DNA of 64,000 bases from Alphaproteobacteria bacterium (GTDB taxonomy: Bacteria; Pseudomonadota; Alphaproteobacteria; Rhizobiales; Devosiaceae): assembly GCA_018828145.1 (NCBI GenBank), contig JAHJWO010000004.1:1-64000 (forward strand), given 5' to 3'. How positions within the stretch are numbered: the first letter of the stretch is position 1; the number at the start of each line of letters is the position of its first letter. The notes under the pieces are model-generated. The model did no database searches. It saw nothing but the letters and a program-made list of their open reading frames with translations, and was not told the DNA's origin. The translations under genes and the position numbers were made by a program. Positions 51,401-60,669 of the stretch are shown here, piece after piece.

Positions 51401-54011
51401 CGATGATCCCCCTGATTTCGGCGCGGCAGGAGCCGCAATTGGTACCGGCCCTGGTGCAGGCGCCGACGGCTTCGACTGTGCTGCAGCCCTGCTGGGTGAC
51501 AGCGGCAGTGATGGTGTTGATGCCCACTGAAAAGCACGAGCAGATAATGGCGCCGCTATCGGGCATGTCGGCTCCCGGCCGGCCGGCCAGGACTGCCGAG
51601 GCGCCGAGATTATCGGCCACGAGCAGGTCCGTCGCCCATTGCCGAGACACCAGCACCGGATCGGGCGCCGTATAGAGCGCGACGACCAGCCGACCCTTTT
51701 CGATGACGGCAAAGTTGCGCCGGCCTGAGCGGGCGTCGAGCACGGATTCGACAATTGTAGTCCCGGAGAGGCCGAACGCGGCCCTGAGCCATTCCGACCA
51801 GTCGACGGGTTCCTCGAACCAGCCGAGTTCTCCCCGCGTGCCCCCGATGGCTTCGGCAATGGCCCAGTAGCCCGCATCGAGCACGGGGCGACCGGCGGAG
51901 ACGAAGAAGCCGTAAATCCGGGTATGCACCGGTTCGGCATGCACCTCGGCCATCTTGAGCGCGGGCTGGGCGGAGAACGGGTCGACCTTGGCGGTGACCA
52001 GCGCATCGATGCGGCCATTGGAGGCGAACTGGTCGGTCCAGTGCATGGGCACGAACAGGTGGCCGCGCCGCTGGCGATCGGTGACCAGGGCCCGCACCAC
52101 GGCGCTGCCATGCCGGTTGCTGAGCCGCACGAGGCTGGCGCGCCGGATGTTGAGCGCCCCGGCATCGGCCGGATGAATCTCCACGAATGGCTCGGCGTAA
52201 TGCGCCGAGAGGCGCGCGGTTTTGCCGGTACGCGTCATCGTGTGCCAATGGTCGCGCACGCGGCCGGTATTGAGGATGAAGGATCCCGGGGCCGGCGCAA
52301 AGGGCGGCGGCGGCAGGACCGGCACGAAGCGCGCCTTGCCGTCACTGGTGAAGAAGACGCCATCGCCGAACATGCGGGCGGCGGGCCTGTGGCGCACCGG
52401 CCATTGCGTCGGCGGCAGGTTGCCATAGTCAGCACCGGCAAGGCCGGACAGATCGAAGTCGCGCGCGCCATCATTCTCGAAGGCGGACAGGGCTACATGC
52501 TCGGCAAAGATCTGCGCGGGGCTGCGATAGCTGAAGGCCTGCTCAAAGCCCATGCGACTGGCAACTTCCTTGATGATCCACCAGTCGGGGCGGACTTCGC
52601 CGGGCAGGGCGAGGAAGGGGCGCTGGCGCGATATGCGGCGTTCCGAATTGGTGACCGTGCCGTCCTTCTCGCCCCAGCCGGCGGCGGGCAGGCGCACATG
52701 TGCCGTCACGCCGGTATCGGTCCGTGCCGACATGTCCGAGACAACCACGAAGGGGCAGGCGGCGAGCGCCGCGCGCACCGCATCGGCTTCCGGCATGGAG
52801 TCGACTGGGTTGGTCGCCATGATCCAGACGGCCTTGATTTCGCCGCGCGCCATGGCCGCAAACAGGTCGACGGCCTTGAGGCCAGGCCTGCTGGCGACCC
52901 GGTCGCTGCCCCAGAAGCGCCCGACCCGATCGATGGCTTCAGGGGTGAAATCCATGTGGGCGGCAAGCATATTGGCCAAGCCGCCCACCTCCCGGCCGCC
53001 CATGGCATTGGGCTGGCCGGTGACGGAGAAGGGGCCCATGCCCGGCCGGCCGATACGGCCGGTGAGCAGATGGCAGTTGATGATGGCATTGACCTTGTCG
53101 GTGCCCGATGCCGACTGGTTTACGCCCTGCGAATACACCGTGACCGTTTTCTCGGTTGCGGCGAACCAGTCGTAAAAGAGCGCAACCGACTTCTCGGAGA
53201 GACCGGTAGCGCTGGCGACGCGGGCGACGGACCAGTCTTCCGCGACTAGCAGGGTCGCGTCGAGCCCACTGGTATGCGCGGCGACGAAGTCCGGTGCGGT
53301 GACGCCATTGTCTGCGAGATGAGCCAGCAGCCCGACGAAGAGGGCGCTGTCCCCATCGGACTGCACGGCCAGGTGCAGGTCGGCGATGTCGGCGGTGACG
53401 GTCCGGCGCGGGTCGATGAGCACGACGCGCATGTTCGGACGCTCGGCCTTGGCATTGACGATGCGCTGGTAGAGCACCGGATGGCACCAGCCCAGATTGG
53501 AGCCGACCAGCACCACGAGGTCGGCGAGCTCCAGGTCCTCGTAATTGCCCGGCACCGTATCGGAGCCGAAAGCGCGCCTGTGGCCGGCCACGGAGGAGGC
53601 CATGCAGAGGCGCGAATTGGTGTCCATATTGCCCGAGCCGATAAAGCCCTTCATCAGCTTGTTGGCGACGTAATAGTCCTCGGTGAGCAACTGCCCGGAG
53701 CCATAGATGGCAACGGAATCGGGCCCGAACTCGGCGATGGTCTGCGTGAAGGTGTTCGCAACCCGCTCGAGCGCTTCGTCCCAAGTGACTCTGGCGCCAT
53801 CGATTTCCGGATAAAGCAGACGACCATCGAGCGACAGGGTTTCCCCCAGGGCCGACCCCTTCGAGCACAGGCGCCCGAAATTGGCCGGATGGTCCGGATC
53901 GCCGGCAATCGCCACCGATCCATCGGCTTGCGGCGTCGCAAGCACGCCGCAGCCCACCCCGCAATAGGGGCAGGTGGTGCGAACGGCCGTGCTGGCAAGC
54001 GGCTGGTTCAT
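51372..54011 (-). CDS. nasA: Assimilatory nitrate reductase catalytic subunit
   Basis: 879 aa cytosolic molybdenum enzyme reducing nitrate to nitrite. The N-terminal [4Fe-4S] ligands are Cys14, Cys17, Cys21 and Cys49 (CPYCGVGCG, GRLCSKGS). The molybdopterin-binding core includes NMDTNSRLCMASSVAGHRRA, where the Cys is the expected Mo ligand. The extra C-terminal BFD-like [2Fe-2S] domain has CSCFSVGI and CTRAGTNCGSCRAEI, as in NasA of proteobacteria. The ATG overlaps the nirD stop (ATGA). Confidence 0.95.
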   Translation of the reverse strand: MNQPLASTAVRTTCPYCGVGCGVLATPQADGSVAIAGDPDHPANFGRLCSKGSALGETLSLDGRLLYPEIDGARVTWDEALERVANTFTQTIAEFGPDSVAIYGSGQLLTEDYYVANKLMKGFIGSGNMDTNSRLCMASSVAGHRRAFGSDTVPGNYEDLELADLVVLVGSNLGWCHPVLYQRIVNAKAERPNMRVVLIDPRRTVTADIADLHLAVQSDGDSALFVGLLAHLADNGVTAPDFVAAHTSGLDATLLVAEDWSVARVASATGLSEKSVALFYDWFAATEKTVTVYSQGVNQSASGTDKVNAIINCHLLTGRIGRPGMGPFSVTGQPNAMGGREVGGLANMLAAHMDFTPEAIDRVGRFWGSDRVASRPGLKAVDLFAAMARGEIKAVWIMATNPVDSMPEADAVRAALAACPFVVVSDMSARTDTGVTAHVRLPAAGWGEKDGTVTNSERRISRQRPFLALPGEVRPDWWIIKEVASRMGFEQAFSYRSPAQIFAEHVALSAFENDGARDFDLSGLAGADYGNLPPTQWPVRHRPAARMFGDGVFFTSDGKARFVPVLPPPPFAPAPGSFILNTGRVRDHWHTMTRTGKTARLSAHYAEPFVEIHPADAGALNIRRASLVRLSNRHGSAVVRALVTDRQRRGHLFVPMHWTDQFASNGRIDALVTAKVDPFSAQPALKMAEVHAEPVHTRIYGFFVSAGRPVLDAGYWAIAEAIGGTRGELGWFEEPVDWSEWLRAAFGLSGTTIVESVLDARSGRRNFAVIEKGRLVVALYTAPDPVLVSRQWATDLLVADNLGASAVLAGRPGADMPDSGAIICSCFSVGINTITAAVTQQGCSTVEAVGACTRAGTNCGSCRAEIRGIIDASRLQAAE

Positions 54012-54343
54012 TCGGCCGCCGCCATGCTGGACACTTGGTAGGCCATGAAGATGCGGCCGTCGACGACCTCGGTCGGGAAGGTCTTGACCTGCCCCTCGTC
54101 GGCGCCGAGCGCCTGGCCCGTCGCCAGGTCAAACACCCAGTTGTGCAGCGGGCAGGTCACCGAGGCGCCATGCACAATGCCCTCGGCCAGCGGCCCGGCC
54201 TTGTGTGGGCAGCGGTTCTCGATGGCAAAGATCTGGTCTTCCTGCGTCCGGAAGACCGCGATCTTGCCCGTCGGTGTGTTGACGCAGCGCGCGCCCCGGC
54301 GCGGGATGGCGTCAACCGTACCGATGTCGATCCAGCCGTCCAC
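54008..54343 (-). CDS. nirD: Nitrite reductase small subunit (Rieske-type)
   Basis: 111 aa. The Rieske [2Fe-2S] ligands are in NRCPHKAGPLAEG and VTCPLHNWVFD. It normally partners the large siroheme subunit NirB in NADH-dependent nitrite reduction. It starts at GTG 54343, sharing one base with the nrtC stop (TAGTG). No nirB lies in this operon, which is unusual: NirB must be encoded elsewhere, or this protein serves another reductase such as NasA as electron donor. Confidence 0.9.
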   Translation of the reverse strand: MDGWIDIGTVDAIPRRGARCVNTPTGKIAVFRTQEDQIFAIENRCPHKAGPLAEGIVHGASVTCPLHNWVFDLATGQALGADEGQVKTFPTEVVDGRIFMAYQVSSMAAAE

Positions 54344-55134
54344 TACGCGGCCTCAACGAAGCGGTGGCGTTCGTAGAGGAACTTGAGCACGGCTTCACGG
54401 CACTTGAGATAGGTGCGGTCGGCAGCCAGGTCGAGCCGCTGGCGGGGGCGCTCCAGCGGCACGTCGAGGATTTCGCCGATGCGGGCGGAGGGACCATTAG
54501 TCATCATGACGATCCGGTCGCTCAGCAGCACCGCTTCGTCCACGTCATGGGTGATCATGATCATGGTGTTGCCGAGCTTTTTCTGGATGTCCATGACGGC
54601 GTCCTGCAGATGTGCGCGGGTCAGGGCGTCCAGCGCACCGAAGGGCTCGTCGAGCAGCAGGATCTTGGGCTGCATGGCCAGTGCCCGGGCAATCCCGACG
54701 CGCTGCTTCATGCCGCCGGAAATCTCCGTCGGGCGCTTGTCCTTGGCATGGCTCATCTGGACCAGGTCAAGGTTCTGCATGATCCATTCGTGGCGCTGCG
54801 CGCCGGTCTTGCTGCGGCCGAACACCTTGGCCACGGCCAGGTTGACGTTCTCATAGACGGTGAGCCAGGGCAGCAGGGAGTGGTTCTGGAACACCACGGC
54901 ACGTTCCGGGCCGGGGCCGTTGACCTCGTTGCCCTCGAGCATGATGCCGCCCGACGAGACCTCGGTGAGGCCCGCAATCAGGTTCAGCAAGGTGGACTTG
55001 CCGCAGCCCGAATGGCCGATGATGGAGATCACCTCGCCCCGGGCGATATCGATGCTGATCCCCTTGAGGACTTCCGAGCGAACGCCGCCGCGGTCGAAAT
55101 GCTTGTCGACGTTGTCGATGCGAAGATAGGTCAT
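54343..55134 (-). CDS. nrtC: Nitrate ABC transporter ATP-binding protein
   Basis: 263 aa single-domain ATPase of the NrtD/SsuB/TauB group. Walker A GHSGCGKST, Q-loop FQNHSLLPWLTVYENV, signature ISGGMKQRVGIARAL, Walker B ILLLDEPFGALDA. It lacks the NrtA-like C-terminal extension of cyanobacterial NrtC, so it could equally be named nasD. The ATG at 55134 lies 11 bases after nrtB. Confidence 0.92.
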   Translation of the reverse strand: MTYLRIDNVDKHFDRGGVRSEVLKGISIDIARGEVISIIGHSGCGKSTLLNLIAGLTEVSSGGIMLEGNEVNGPGPERAVVFQNHSLLPWLTVYENVNLAVAKVFGRSKTGAQRHEWIMQNLDLVQMSHAKDKRPTEISGGMKQRVGIARALAMQPKILLLDEPFGALDALTRAHLQDAVMDIQKKLGNTMIMITHDVDEAVLLSDRIVMMTNGPSARIGEILDVPLERPRQRLDLAADRTYLKCREAVLKFLYERHRFVEAA

Positions 55135-55145
55135 GGCTGGGTTCC

Positions 55146-56039
55146 TCAGTTCGCGGACGTGCCGCGGGTAACGAAGGCGCCGATGGCCGCTACCAGACGG
55201 TCGAGGATGAACCCCACCACCCCGATATAGGCCAGCGCGACGATGATGTCGGAGAGGCGCGAGCTGTTCCACGCATCCCAGATGAAGAAGCCGATACCGA
55301 CGCCGCCGGTCAGCATTTCTGCCGCGACGATGGCCAGCCAGGACAGGCCCACACCGATGCGCAGGCCCGTGAAGATGTAGGGGGCGGCAGCCGGGATCAT
55401 AATCTTGAAGAAGAACTCGAACTGGTTGAGGCGCAGGATCAGGGCGACATTGCGATAATCCTGCGGGATGTTGCGCACGCCCACGGCGGTGTTGATCAGC
55501 ACCGGCCATACGGAGGTGATGAAGATCACGAAGATGGCCGAGGGCCCCGAATCCATGAAGGCGGCCAGCGACAGCGGCAGCCAGGCCAGGGGGGGCACGG
55601 TGCGCAGGATCTGGAAGATCGGGTCCAGCCCGCGCATGGCCCAGATCGACTGGCCGATGACGGCGCCGACGGTCACGCCAACCAGCGCCGCGATACCGAA
55701 GCCAATGGCCACGCGCTGCAGCGAGGTCAGCACGCGCAGTCCAAGGCCGATATCGCCCTGACCATAATCAAAGAACGGGCTGTAGATCAGCTCGGCGGCA
55801 TCGGTCCAGACCCGGCTCGGCGCAGGCAGGGATGCGCCGGGCGTGGAGCACAGGATTTCCCAGATGATCAGCGCCAGGGCGATAACCACCAGCGGCGGAA
55901 TGACATTGGCAGCGATCTGGCCCAGCGTCTTCTGCCAGGAGCGCGGACGCGAGGCAGGCTTGGGTAAGGCGAATACCGCGGCATTGGCGGTGGCCGCAGG
56001 CGCTGTCGGGGTGACGAGGCGCTGGACGGTGGCGGTCAT
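55146..56039 (-). CDS. nrtB: Nitrate ABC transporter permease
   Basis: 297 aa inner-membrane permease with about six helices. The N-terminal ~45 residues are polar and Ala/Pro-rich. IFQILRTVPPLAWLPLSLAA and GLRIGVGLSWLAIVAAEMLT are typical of NrtB/TauC. ATG at 56039 has AAAGGA upstream and is preferred over 56093. It forms the importer with NrtA and NrtC. Confidence 0.93.
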   Translation of the reverse strand: MTATVQRLVTPTAPAATANAAVFALPKPASRPRSWQKTLGQIAANVIPPLVVIALALIIWEILCSTPGASLPAPSRVWTDAAELIYSPFFDYGQGDIGLGLRVLTSLQRVAIGFGIAALVGVTVGAVIGQSIWAMRGLDPIFQILRTVPPLAWLPLSLAAFMDSGPSAIFVIFITSVWPVLINTAVGVRNIPQDYRNVALILRLNQFEFFFKIMIPAAAPYIFTGLRIGVGLSWLAIVAAEMLTGGVGIGFFIWDAWNSSRLSDIIVALAYIGVVGFILDRLVAAIGAFVTRGTSAN

Positions 56040-56102
56040 GGTCAGTGTCCTTTCGGGGCAGGCCGGAAAGGGTGCGGGGGAGAGGCCCCGCACCGCGTTG
56101 GG

Positions 56103-57392
56103 TCAGACCATCGCCTTGATGGCGAGGCTGTCGAGATAGGCGGAGGGATTGGCCGGATCGAACACCTTGCCATCAAAGAAGGTCTCGACACCGCGCGACG
56201 TGCCTTCAGGAATGTCCGCCGCCGCAATACCGAGCGCCGCAGCCGCGCCGCGCCAGATGTCTTCGCGGTTGACCATGTCGACCGCTGCGGTGATGTCGGT
56301 CGTGCCCGGCAGATAGCCCCAGCGGATATTCTCGGTGAGGAACCAGGCATCGTGGCTCTTGAAGGGGTAGGACGCGTAATCCTTCCAGAACTTCATCTCG
56401 AGTCCGGTGGCGGTGGCGACGCGGCCATTGCCGTAGTTGATATCGCCCTTGAGCCGGCCGGCAACATCGACCGGCGGCACATTGAACCAGCTGCGCTTGC
56501 CCAGAATGGTGGACATTTCGTCCTTGTTTTCCATTCCGTCGCACCACTGCTGGGCTTCCATGACGGCCATCAGGATGGCTTGCGTGGCGACCGGATTGGC
56601 GTCGATGAAGTCGGTGCGCAGGCCAAGCGCCTTTTCGGGGTGGTGCTTCCAGAGCTCCCCCGTAGTCGTCGCGGTGAAGCCGATGCCCTGGTTGACGAGC
56701 TGCTCGTTCCAGGGCTCGCCCACGCAGAAGGCGTCCATCGTGCCCACCTTCATGTTCGCCACCATCTGTGGCGGCGGCACGGTGATGACGGAAACGTCGG
56801 CATTGGGGTCGATACCGCCGGCAGCCAGCCAATAGCGGATCCACAGGTCATGCGTACCGCCAGGGAAGGTCATGGCGATGTTGACTTCCTTGCCGGCTGC
56901 CTTGCGCTCGGCGAACACCGCCTTGAGAGGCGAGCTGTCCAGCTCGACACCGACATCCTTGTATTCCTGCGCCACCGAAATGCCCTGGCTGTCATAGTTC
57001 AGGCGGGCCACGATCGACATCGGCACCGGAGTGCCGCCGGTAACGGTGCCCAGGCTCATCAGATAGGGCATGGGTGTAAGGATATGCGCGCCGTCGATGC
57101 CGTTGGCAGCGCCGCCGAGTACGAGATTGTCACGCGTTGCGCCCCATGAGGCTTGCTTGAGCACCTCCACGTCAGGCACGCCATGCTTGGCAAAGAGCCC
57201 CTTCTCGAGGGCGATGATCAATGGTGCTGCGTCGGTGAGCGCGATGAAGCCCAGCTTGGCACCGGTCACTTCCGGACCCGCCCCCTGTGCGAAGGCCCCC
57301 GACGGGAACAGGGACCGCGCTGCGATCAGCGTCGCTGCGGTTGCCGTGGCCCCCTTGAGAAATCCGCGCCGGGTGGTCGTATTCTTCGTCAT
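56103..57392 (-). CDS. nrtA: Nitrate ABC transporter substrate-binding protein
   Basis: 429 aa. The N-terminus has a twin-arginine signal (TTTRRGFLKGATATAATLIA, cleavage near AFAQG), so it is folded before export by Tat. The mature domain shows GFIALTDAAPLIIALEKGLF, FPGGTHDLWIRYWLAAGGID and FCVGEPWNEQLVNQGIGF, the NrtA/NasF nitrate-binding pattern. ATG at 57392 with GGAG upstream is chosen over ATG at 57404. It is the first structural gene after the regulated leader and is homologous to the sensor NasS. Confidence 0.94.
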   Translation of the reverse strand: MTKNTTTRRGFLKGATATAATLIAARSLFPSGAFAQGAGPEVTGAKLGFIALTDAAPLIIALEKGLFAKHGVPDVEVLKQASWGATRDNLVLGGAANGIDGAHILTPMPYLMSLGTVTGGTPVPMSIVARLNYDSQGISVAQEYKDVGVELDSSPLKAVFAERKAAGKEVNIAMTFPGGTHDLWIRYWLAAGGIDPNADVSVITVPPPQMVANMKVGTMDAFCVGEPWNEQLVNQGIGFTATTTGELWKHHPEKALGLRTDFIDANPVATQAILMAVMEAQQWCDGMENKDEMSTILGKRSWFNVPPVDVAGRLKGDINYGNGRVATATGLEMKFWKDYASYPFKSHDAWFLTENIRWGYLPGTTDITAAVDMVNREDIWRGAAAALGIAAADIPEGTSRGVETFFDGKVFDPANPSAYLDSLAIKAMV

Positions 57393-57417
57393 GTAGTTCT
57401 CCATCTGCACCGATCGG

Positions 57418-57486
57418 AAAAACAAAAAAGCTGCCAACAGAGCATCGCATCCGGTTTGCACCGCATGCGTACTTGTTGGCAGCTTT
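57418..57486 (-). terminator. Leader terminator (attenuator) upstream of nrtA
   Basis: Read on the minus strand, AAAGCTGCCAACA and TGTTGGCAGCTTT form a 13-base perfect stem, followed by TTTGTTTTT. A smaller imperfect hairpin (GCAT, CGGT pairing) lies in the 34-base loop. It sits between the promoter and the nrtA start, so transcripts would end here unless antiterminated, which is what NasT is known to do in related bacteria. Confidence 0.88.
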
Positions 57487-57557
57487 GCCTGGGTGACGCC
57501 CATCGTTGGACATCGACTTGAAGAGCGTCTTGGGAGGAGCCCGTTCGCAAACAACAT

Positions 57558-57573
57558 TGCACGAAGCGTGCCA
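57558..57573 (-). promoter_or_regulatory. Sigma-54 promoter of nitrate assimilation operon
   Basis: On the minus strand TGGCACGCTTCGTGCA matches the sigma-54 consensus TGGCACG-N4-TTGCA with one mismatch, and GG/GC are correctly 12 bases apart. A start near 57547 would give a leader of about 155 bases containing the terminator. A TGCACC half-site at 57671-57676 could belong to NtrC. Confidence 0.75.
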
Positions 57574-57723
57574 AGTCGTCGGTGCGACGGTTTTCTTAAT
57601 GCAGGCAACGGTTTGGTGGATTGAGAGCGGGATGTGAAAATCGCCCTGTGAAACCAGAACCGACCAAATCTGCACCAAACTGCCTATTTTGCGATCATCC
57701 GGGCCGGCGTGCCCAAGATTGAA

Positions 57724-58932
57724 TCAGGGCTGCCGCTGGCTCGCGATATAGGCGTCGAGCGCGTCGGGGTCATAGACCCGGCCGTCGAAGAACAGGTCGG
57801 GGCCCATTGTCAGGCTGCCGTCGTGCGCGGCGATCGGACCGGCAGTTTGGCGTGTGCCGTCGGTCTTGTAGTCGGAGGCGGGTACCGCGGCGCCCAGGGG
57901 GGCGAGGGCCATGCGATAGAGATCGGAGCGGAAGCAGGCTGCGGCAATCTCGGCATGGGCGGGGCTGGCCGATACTTCGCCCCAGCGCACCATCTGGGAA
58001 TAGTACCACAGGGCATGGCTCTTCCATGGGAAGTTGGCCGCGCTGGCATGCGGAATGAAATAGTCAGGCACGTGACGCACCGTGCCGCCGCCGATATCGA
58101 GCATGCCCGTCAGGGCGCGCGCGACGATCGCCTCGTCCGCATTCAGATAGGCCGGTGCGGCCATGATCCGTGCGGCTTCCGCATGATTGGCCGGATCGGC
58201 ACACCAGATGCCCGCCAGGTAGATGGCGCGAACCATGGCCGATACCAGTTCTGGGTTCTCCTCGGCCCACGTCGCGCGCATGCCGATGACCTTGTCCGGG
58301 CTGGATTGCCAGATCGAGGCCTTGACGGTCGCAATCTGGGCGCCCTTGGTTGCCACGCCAATGCTGTTCCAGGGCTCGCCTACGCAATAGCCGTCAATGC
58401 CGCCTGCGCCGAGCGCGTCAGGCAGCAGGGGTGGTGGCAGCACGACAATCTCTATGTCGCGATCCGGCATGATGCCGCTCGCCGCAAGCCAGTAGCGCAG
58501 CTCGTAGTTGTGCGACGAGGTCTGGTGCACGACGCCAAAGCGCAGCTTGCGCCCGGCGGCGACAACCCTGGCCAGTGCCGCGCCGGCCGGGCCGGCGGCA
58601 AGGTCGCCCGGTGCGCCCTGATCCGCCATGGCCGTCCAGAGGTCGGCGCTCACGGTGATGGCGTTGTTGCCCAGCCCCAATACCACCGGCGCGATCATCG
58701 GGGTCGCAATCGGGGTGAGGCCCAGGCTGGCCGCCAGCGGCATCGGCGCCAGCATCTGGGCAATGTCGAAATGGCCGATGGCCGCACGGTCGCGGATATT
58801 GGCCCAGCTGGTCTCACGTACCAGGTGCAGGTCCAGCCCCTGCGCCTCGGCAATGCCCTTCTCGCGCGCCAGCACCAGCAGCACGCTGTCGAGCAGGGGC
58901 AGGAATCCGGCGGTGAGGTGGGCGGTGGGCAT
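57724..58932 (-). CDS. nasS: Nitrate/nitrite sensor NasS (NrtA-like, cytosolic)
   Basis: 402 aa. It resembles NrtA throughout (LLDSVLLVLAREKGIAEAQG, SHNYELRYWLAASGIMPDRD, YCVGEPWNSIGVATKGAQIA) but has no signal peptide, so it stays in the cytosol. In Paracoccus and Bradyrhizobium, NasS holds NasT inactive until nitrate or nitrite binds. It lies 10 bases after nasT and just before the regulated leader of nrtA. Confidence 0.9.
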   Translation of the reverse strand: MPTAHLTAGFLPLLDSVLLVLAREKGIAEAQGLDLHLVRETSWANIRDRAAIGHFDIAQMLAPMPLAASLGLTPIATPMIAPVVLGLGNNAITVSADLWTAMADQGAPGDLAAGPAGAALARVVAAGRKLRFGVVHQTSSHNYELRYWLAASGIMPDRDIEIVVLPPPLLPDALGAGGIDGYCVGEPWNSIGVATKGAQIATVKASIWQSSPDKVIGMRATWAEENPELVSAMVRAIYLAGIWCADPANHAEAARIMAAPAYLNADEAIVARALTGMLDIGGGTVRHVPDYFIPHASAANFPWKSHALWYYSQMVRWGEVSASPAHAEIAAACFRSDLYRMALAPLGAAVPASDYKTDGTRQTAGPIAAHDGSLTMGPDLFFDGRVYDPDALDAYIASQRQP

Positions 58933-58942
58933 GGCGATTTTC

Positions 58943-59533
58943 CTATGGGCCCAGGAGATCGGCGGCGGTCACAAGGCTCTGGGCGATGTCGACCAGCCTC
59001 CGGTTCTGGTTCATGGCGGTCGAGCGGAGCAGGGCATAGGCCTCGGCCTCCGCGAGTCCGCGCGTTTTCATCAATATGCCCTTGGCCTGCTCGATGATCT
59101 TGCGGTCTTCCAGCTCGCTGCGGGCCTGTTCAAGCTCCCGCGTCAGGCGTGAAAAGGCGTTGAAGCGGGAGATGGCCATGTCGAGGATCGGCTTGACCCG
59201 TTCCTTCTTGAGGCCGTCCACCACATAGGCCGACACCCCGGCCTCCACCGCCTTCTCGATCATGGCGCCGTCAGAGCGATCCACGAACATGGCGATCGGG
59301 CGCTGAATGGCGCGTGACAGCGAGAAGAAGTGCTCGAGCGTATCGCGCTTGGGATTTTCGAGGTCGATGAACACCACGTCCGGCATGGTCGCCTGGATGG
59401 TGCGGGCCACTTCGTTGACGTCGTGAATCACTGCCACGCGGCCATAGCCGGCCTCCCGCAGGCCGTCCTCAATAATGGACGCGCGAATGCGGTTCTCGTC
59501 GATGATCAGAATGGATAGGTCAGGGCTCGGCAT
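58943..59533 (-). CDS. nasT: ANTAR-domain antiterminator NasT
   Basis: 196 aa. The N-terminal pseudo-receiver domain (SILIIDENRIRASIIEDGL, VVFIDLENP) is followed by an ANTAR RNA-binding domain (LEDRKIIEQAKGILMKTRGL, ALLRSTAMNQNRRLVDIAQS). Freed from NasS by nitrate, NasT binds leader RNA and prevents formation of the terminator. It is the first gene of the nasT-nasS pair, on the same strand as the nrt-nas operon. Confidence 0.93.
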   Translation of the reverse strand: MPSPDLSILIIDENRIRASIIEDGLREAGYGRVAVIHDVNEVARTIQATMPDVVFIDLENPKRDTLEHFFSLSRAIQRPIAMFVDRSDGAMIEKAVEAGVSAYVVDGLKKERVKPILDMAISRFNAFSRLTRELEQARSELEDRKIIEQAKGILMKTRGLAEAEAYALLRSTAMNQNRRLVDIAQSLVTAADLLGP

Positions 59534-59614
59534 TGCCGGCAGTTATGCCGGTGCCCACAAAAAGCACAAGTGATACGTGTGCACATTTCCTATGCAATCA
59601 CGTTCACAGCGCTT

Positions 59615-60484
59615 TCAGACTTTGGCGGCGGCCTCGCTCTTCCAGCTGAACTGCGGCGAGTAGCCCAGCATTCGCTTGGCCTTCTCGATGGACAGCAGCG
59701 TGCCGTTTGCCGACAGGTTTCCCTTGGTTGGGACGCTTGGGAAGACCTCCGCCAGCAGGGACATGTTGGAGCGGCTCATCACGGTGTCCGCATTGGCGAT
59801 GATGAAAGCCTCAAAGCCTGTGAAGTCGGCCTGGATCGACCGGCGGACAGCCTGGGCGCCGTCGCGGGCATCGATATAGCCCCACAGGTTCCATTTGCGG
59901 CTGTGCGGATCGGCGTCGAACTTGGGGAAGGCGGCGTAATCTTCGGGGTTCATGACATTGGAGAAGCGCAGGCCGACGATGCGCAGGGAGGGATCCCAGC
60001 GGCAGAATTGGGCGGCCATGGTCTCGTCCAGCAACTTGCCCAGCGAATAGGCCGATTCCGGACGCGGGTAATATTCTTCGTCGACCGGCGCATAGGGTGG
60101 CGGCGTGTCAAAGGGCAGGCCCAGCACGGTTTCGCTTGAAGCAAAGACGATGTTCTTGATGCCGGCAAGGCGGCTGGCCTCGAAGACATTGTAGGTGGTC
60201 GGGACATTGTTGGCGAAGATCCGGGCATTGGCGGCGAGGCCCGGGGCCGGAATTGCTGCCAGGTGAACCACGGCGTCGAACGGGCCCTTGCGCTCATCGA
60301 CGCCGCCCAGAATTGCCGCTGCGACCTCGCCGAAATTGGTCAGATCGATCCGCACGCTGGGGCAGATCGGCTCGGGCAGGGCCTGCTGATCGATGTTGAG
60401 CACGTCGTAGCCATGCGCCACCAGGTCGCGCAACACCGCGCGCCCAAGCTTGCCACTGCCGCCCGTCACCAGAACCTTGGCCAT
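59615..60484 (-). CDS. NAD(P)-dependent epimerase/dehydratase (extended SDR)
   Basis: 289 aa. The Rossmann loop VLVTGGSGKLGRAVLRDL is at the N-terminus, VVHLAAIPAPG follows, and the catalytic Tyr-Lys is in SAYSLGKLLDE. ASSETVLGLPFDTPPPYAPV resembles sugar-nucleotide epimerase/uronate dehydrogenase-like members, but the substrate cannot be assigned. ATG at 60484 (MAKVLVTGG) with GGAGGTTA upstream is clearly the start. No sugar genes are adjacent. Confidence 0.88.
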   Translation of the reverse strand: MAKVLVTGGSGKLGRAVLRDLVAHGYDVLNIDQQALPEPICPSVRIDLTNFGEVAAAILGGVDERKGPFDAVVHLAAIPAPGLAANARIFANNVPTTYNVFEASRLAGIKNIVFASSETVLGLPFDTPPPYAPVDEEYYPRPESAYSLGKLLDETMAAQFCRWDPSLRIVGLRFSNVMNPEDYAAFPKFDADPHSRKWNLWGYIDARDGAQAVRRSIQADFTGFEAFIIANADTVMSRSNMSLLAEVFPSVPTKGNLSANGTLLSIEKAKRMLGYSPQFSWKSEAAAKV

Positions 60485-60669
60485 CCTAACCTCCTCTGCA
60501 TTCAAGGGAATTCCCCCTTCTATCGCGCAAGGGTGGCATGCCAACGACCCAATGCCAAGCCGTCCCTCTCGGTAAATAGAACATGAACGCGCGCCTCACG
60601 AGCAGTTCAACTGGAAAGGCACATAACGGTCACCACAGGGCCAGAGCCCATCAATCAGGGAGATCGAAA

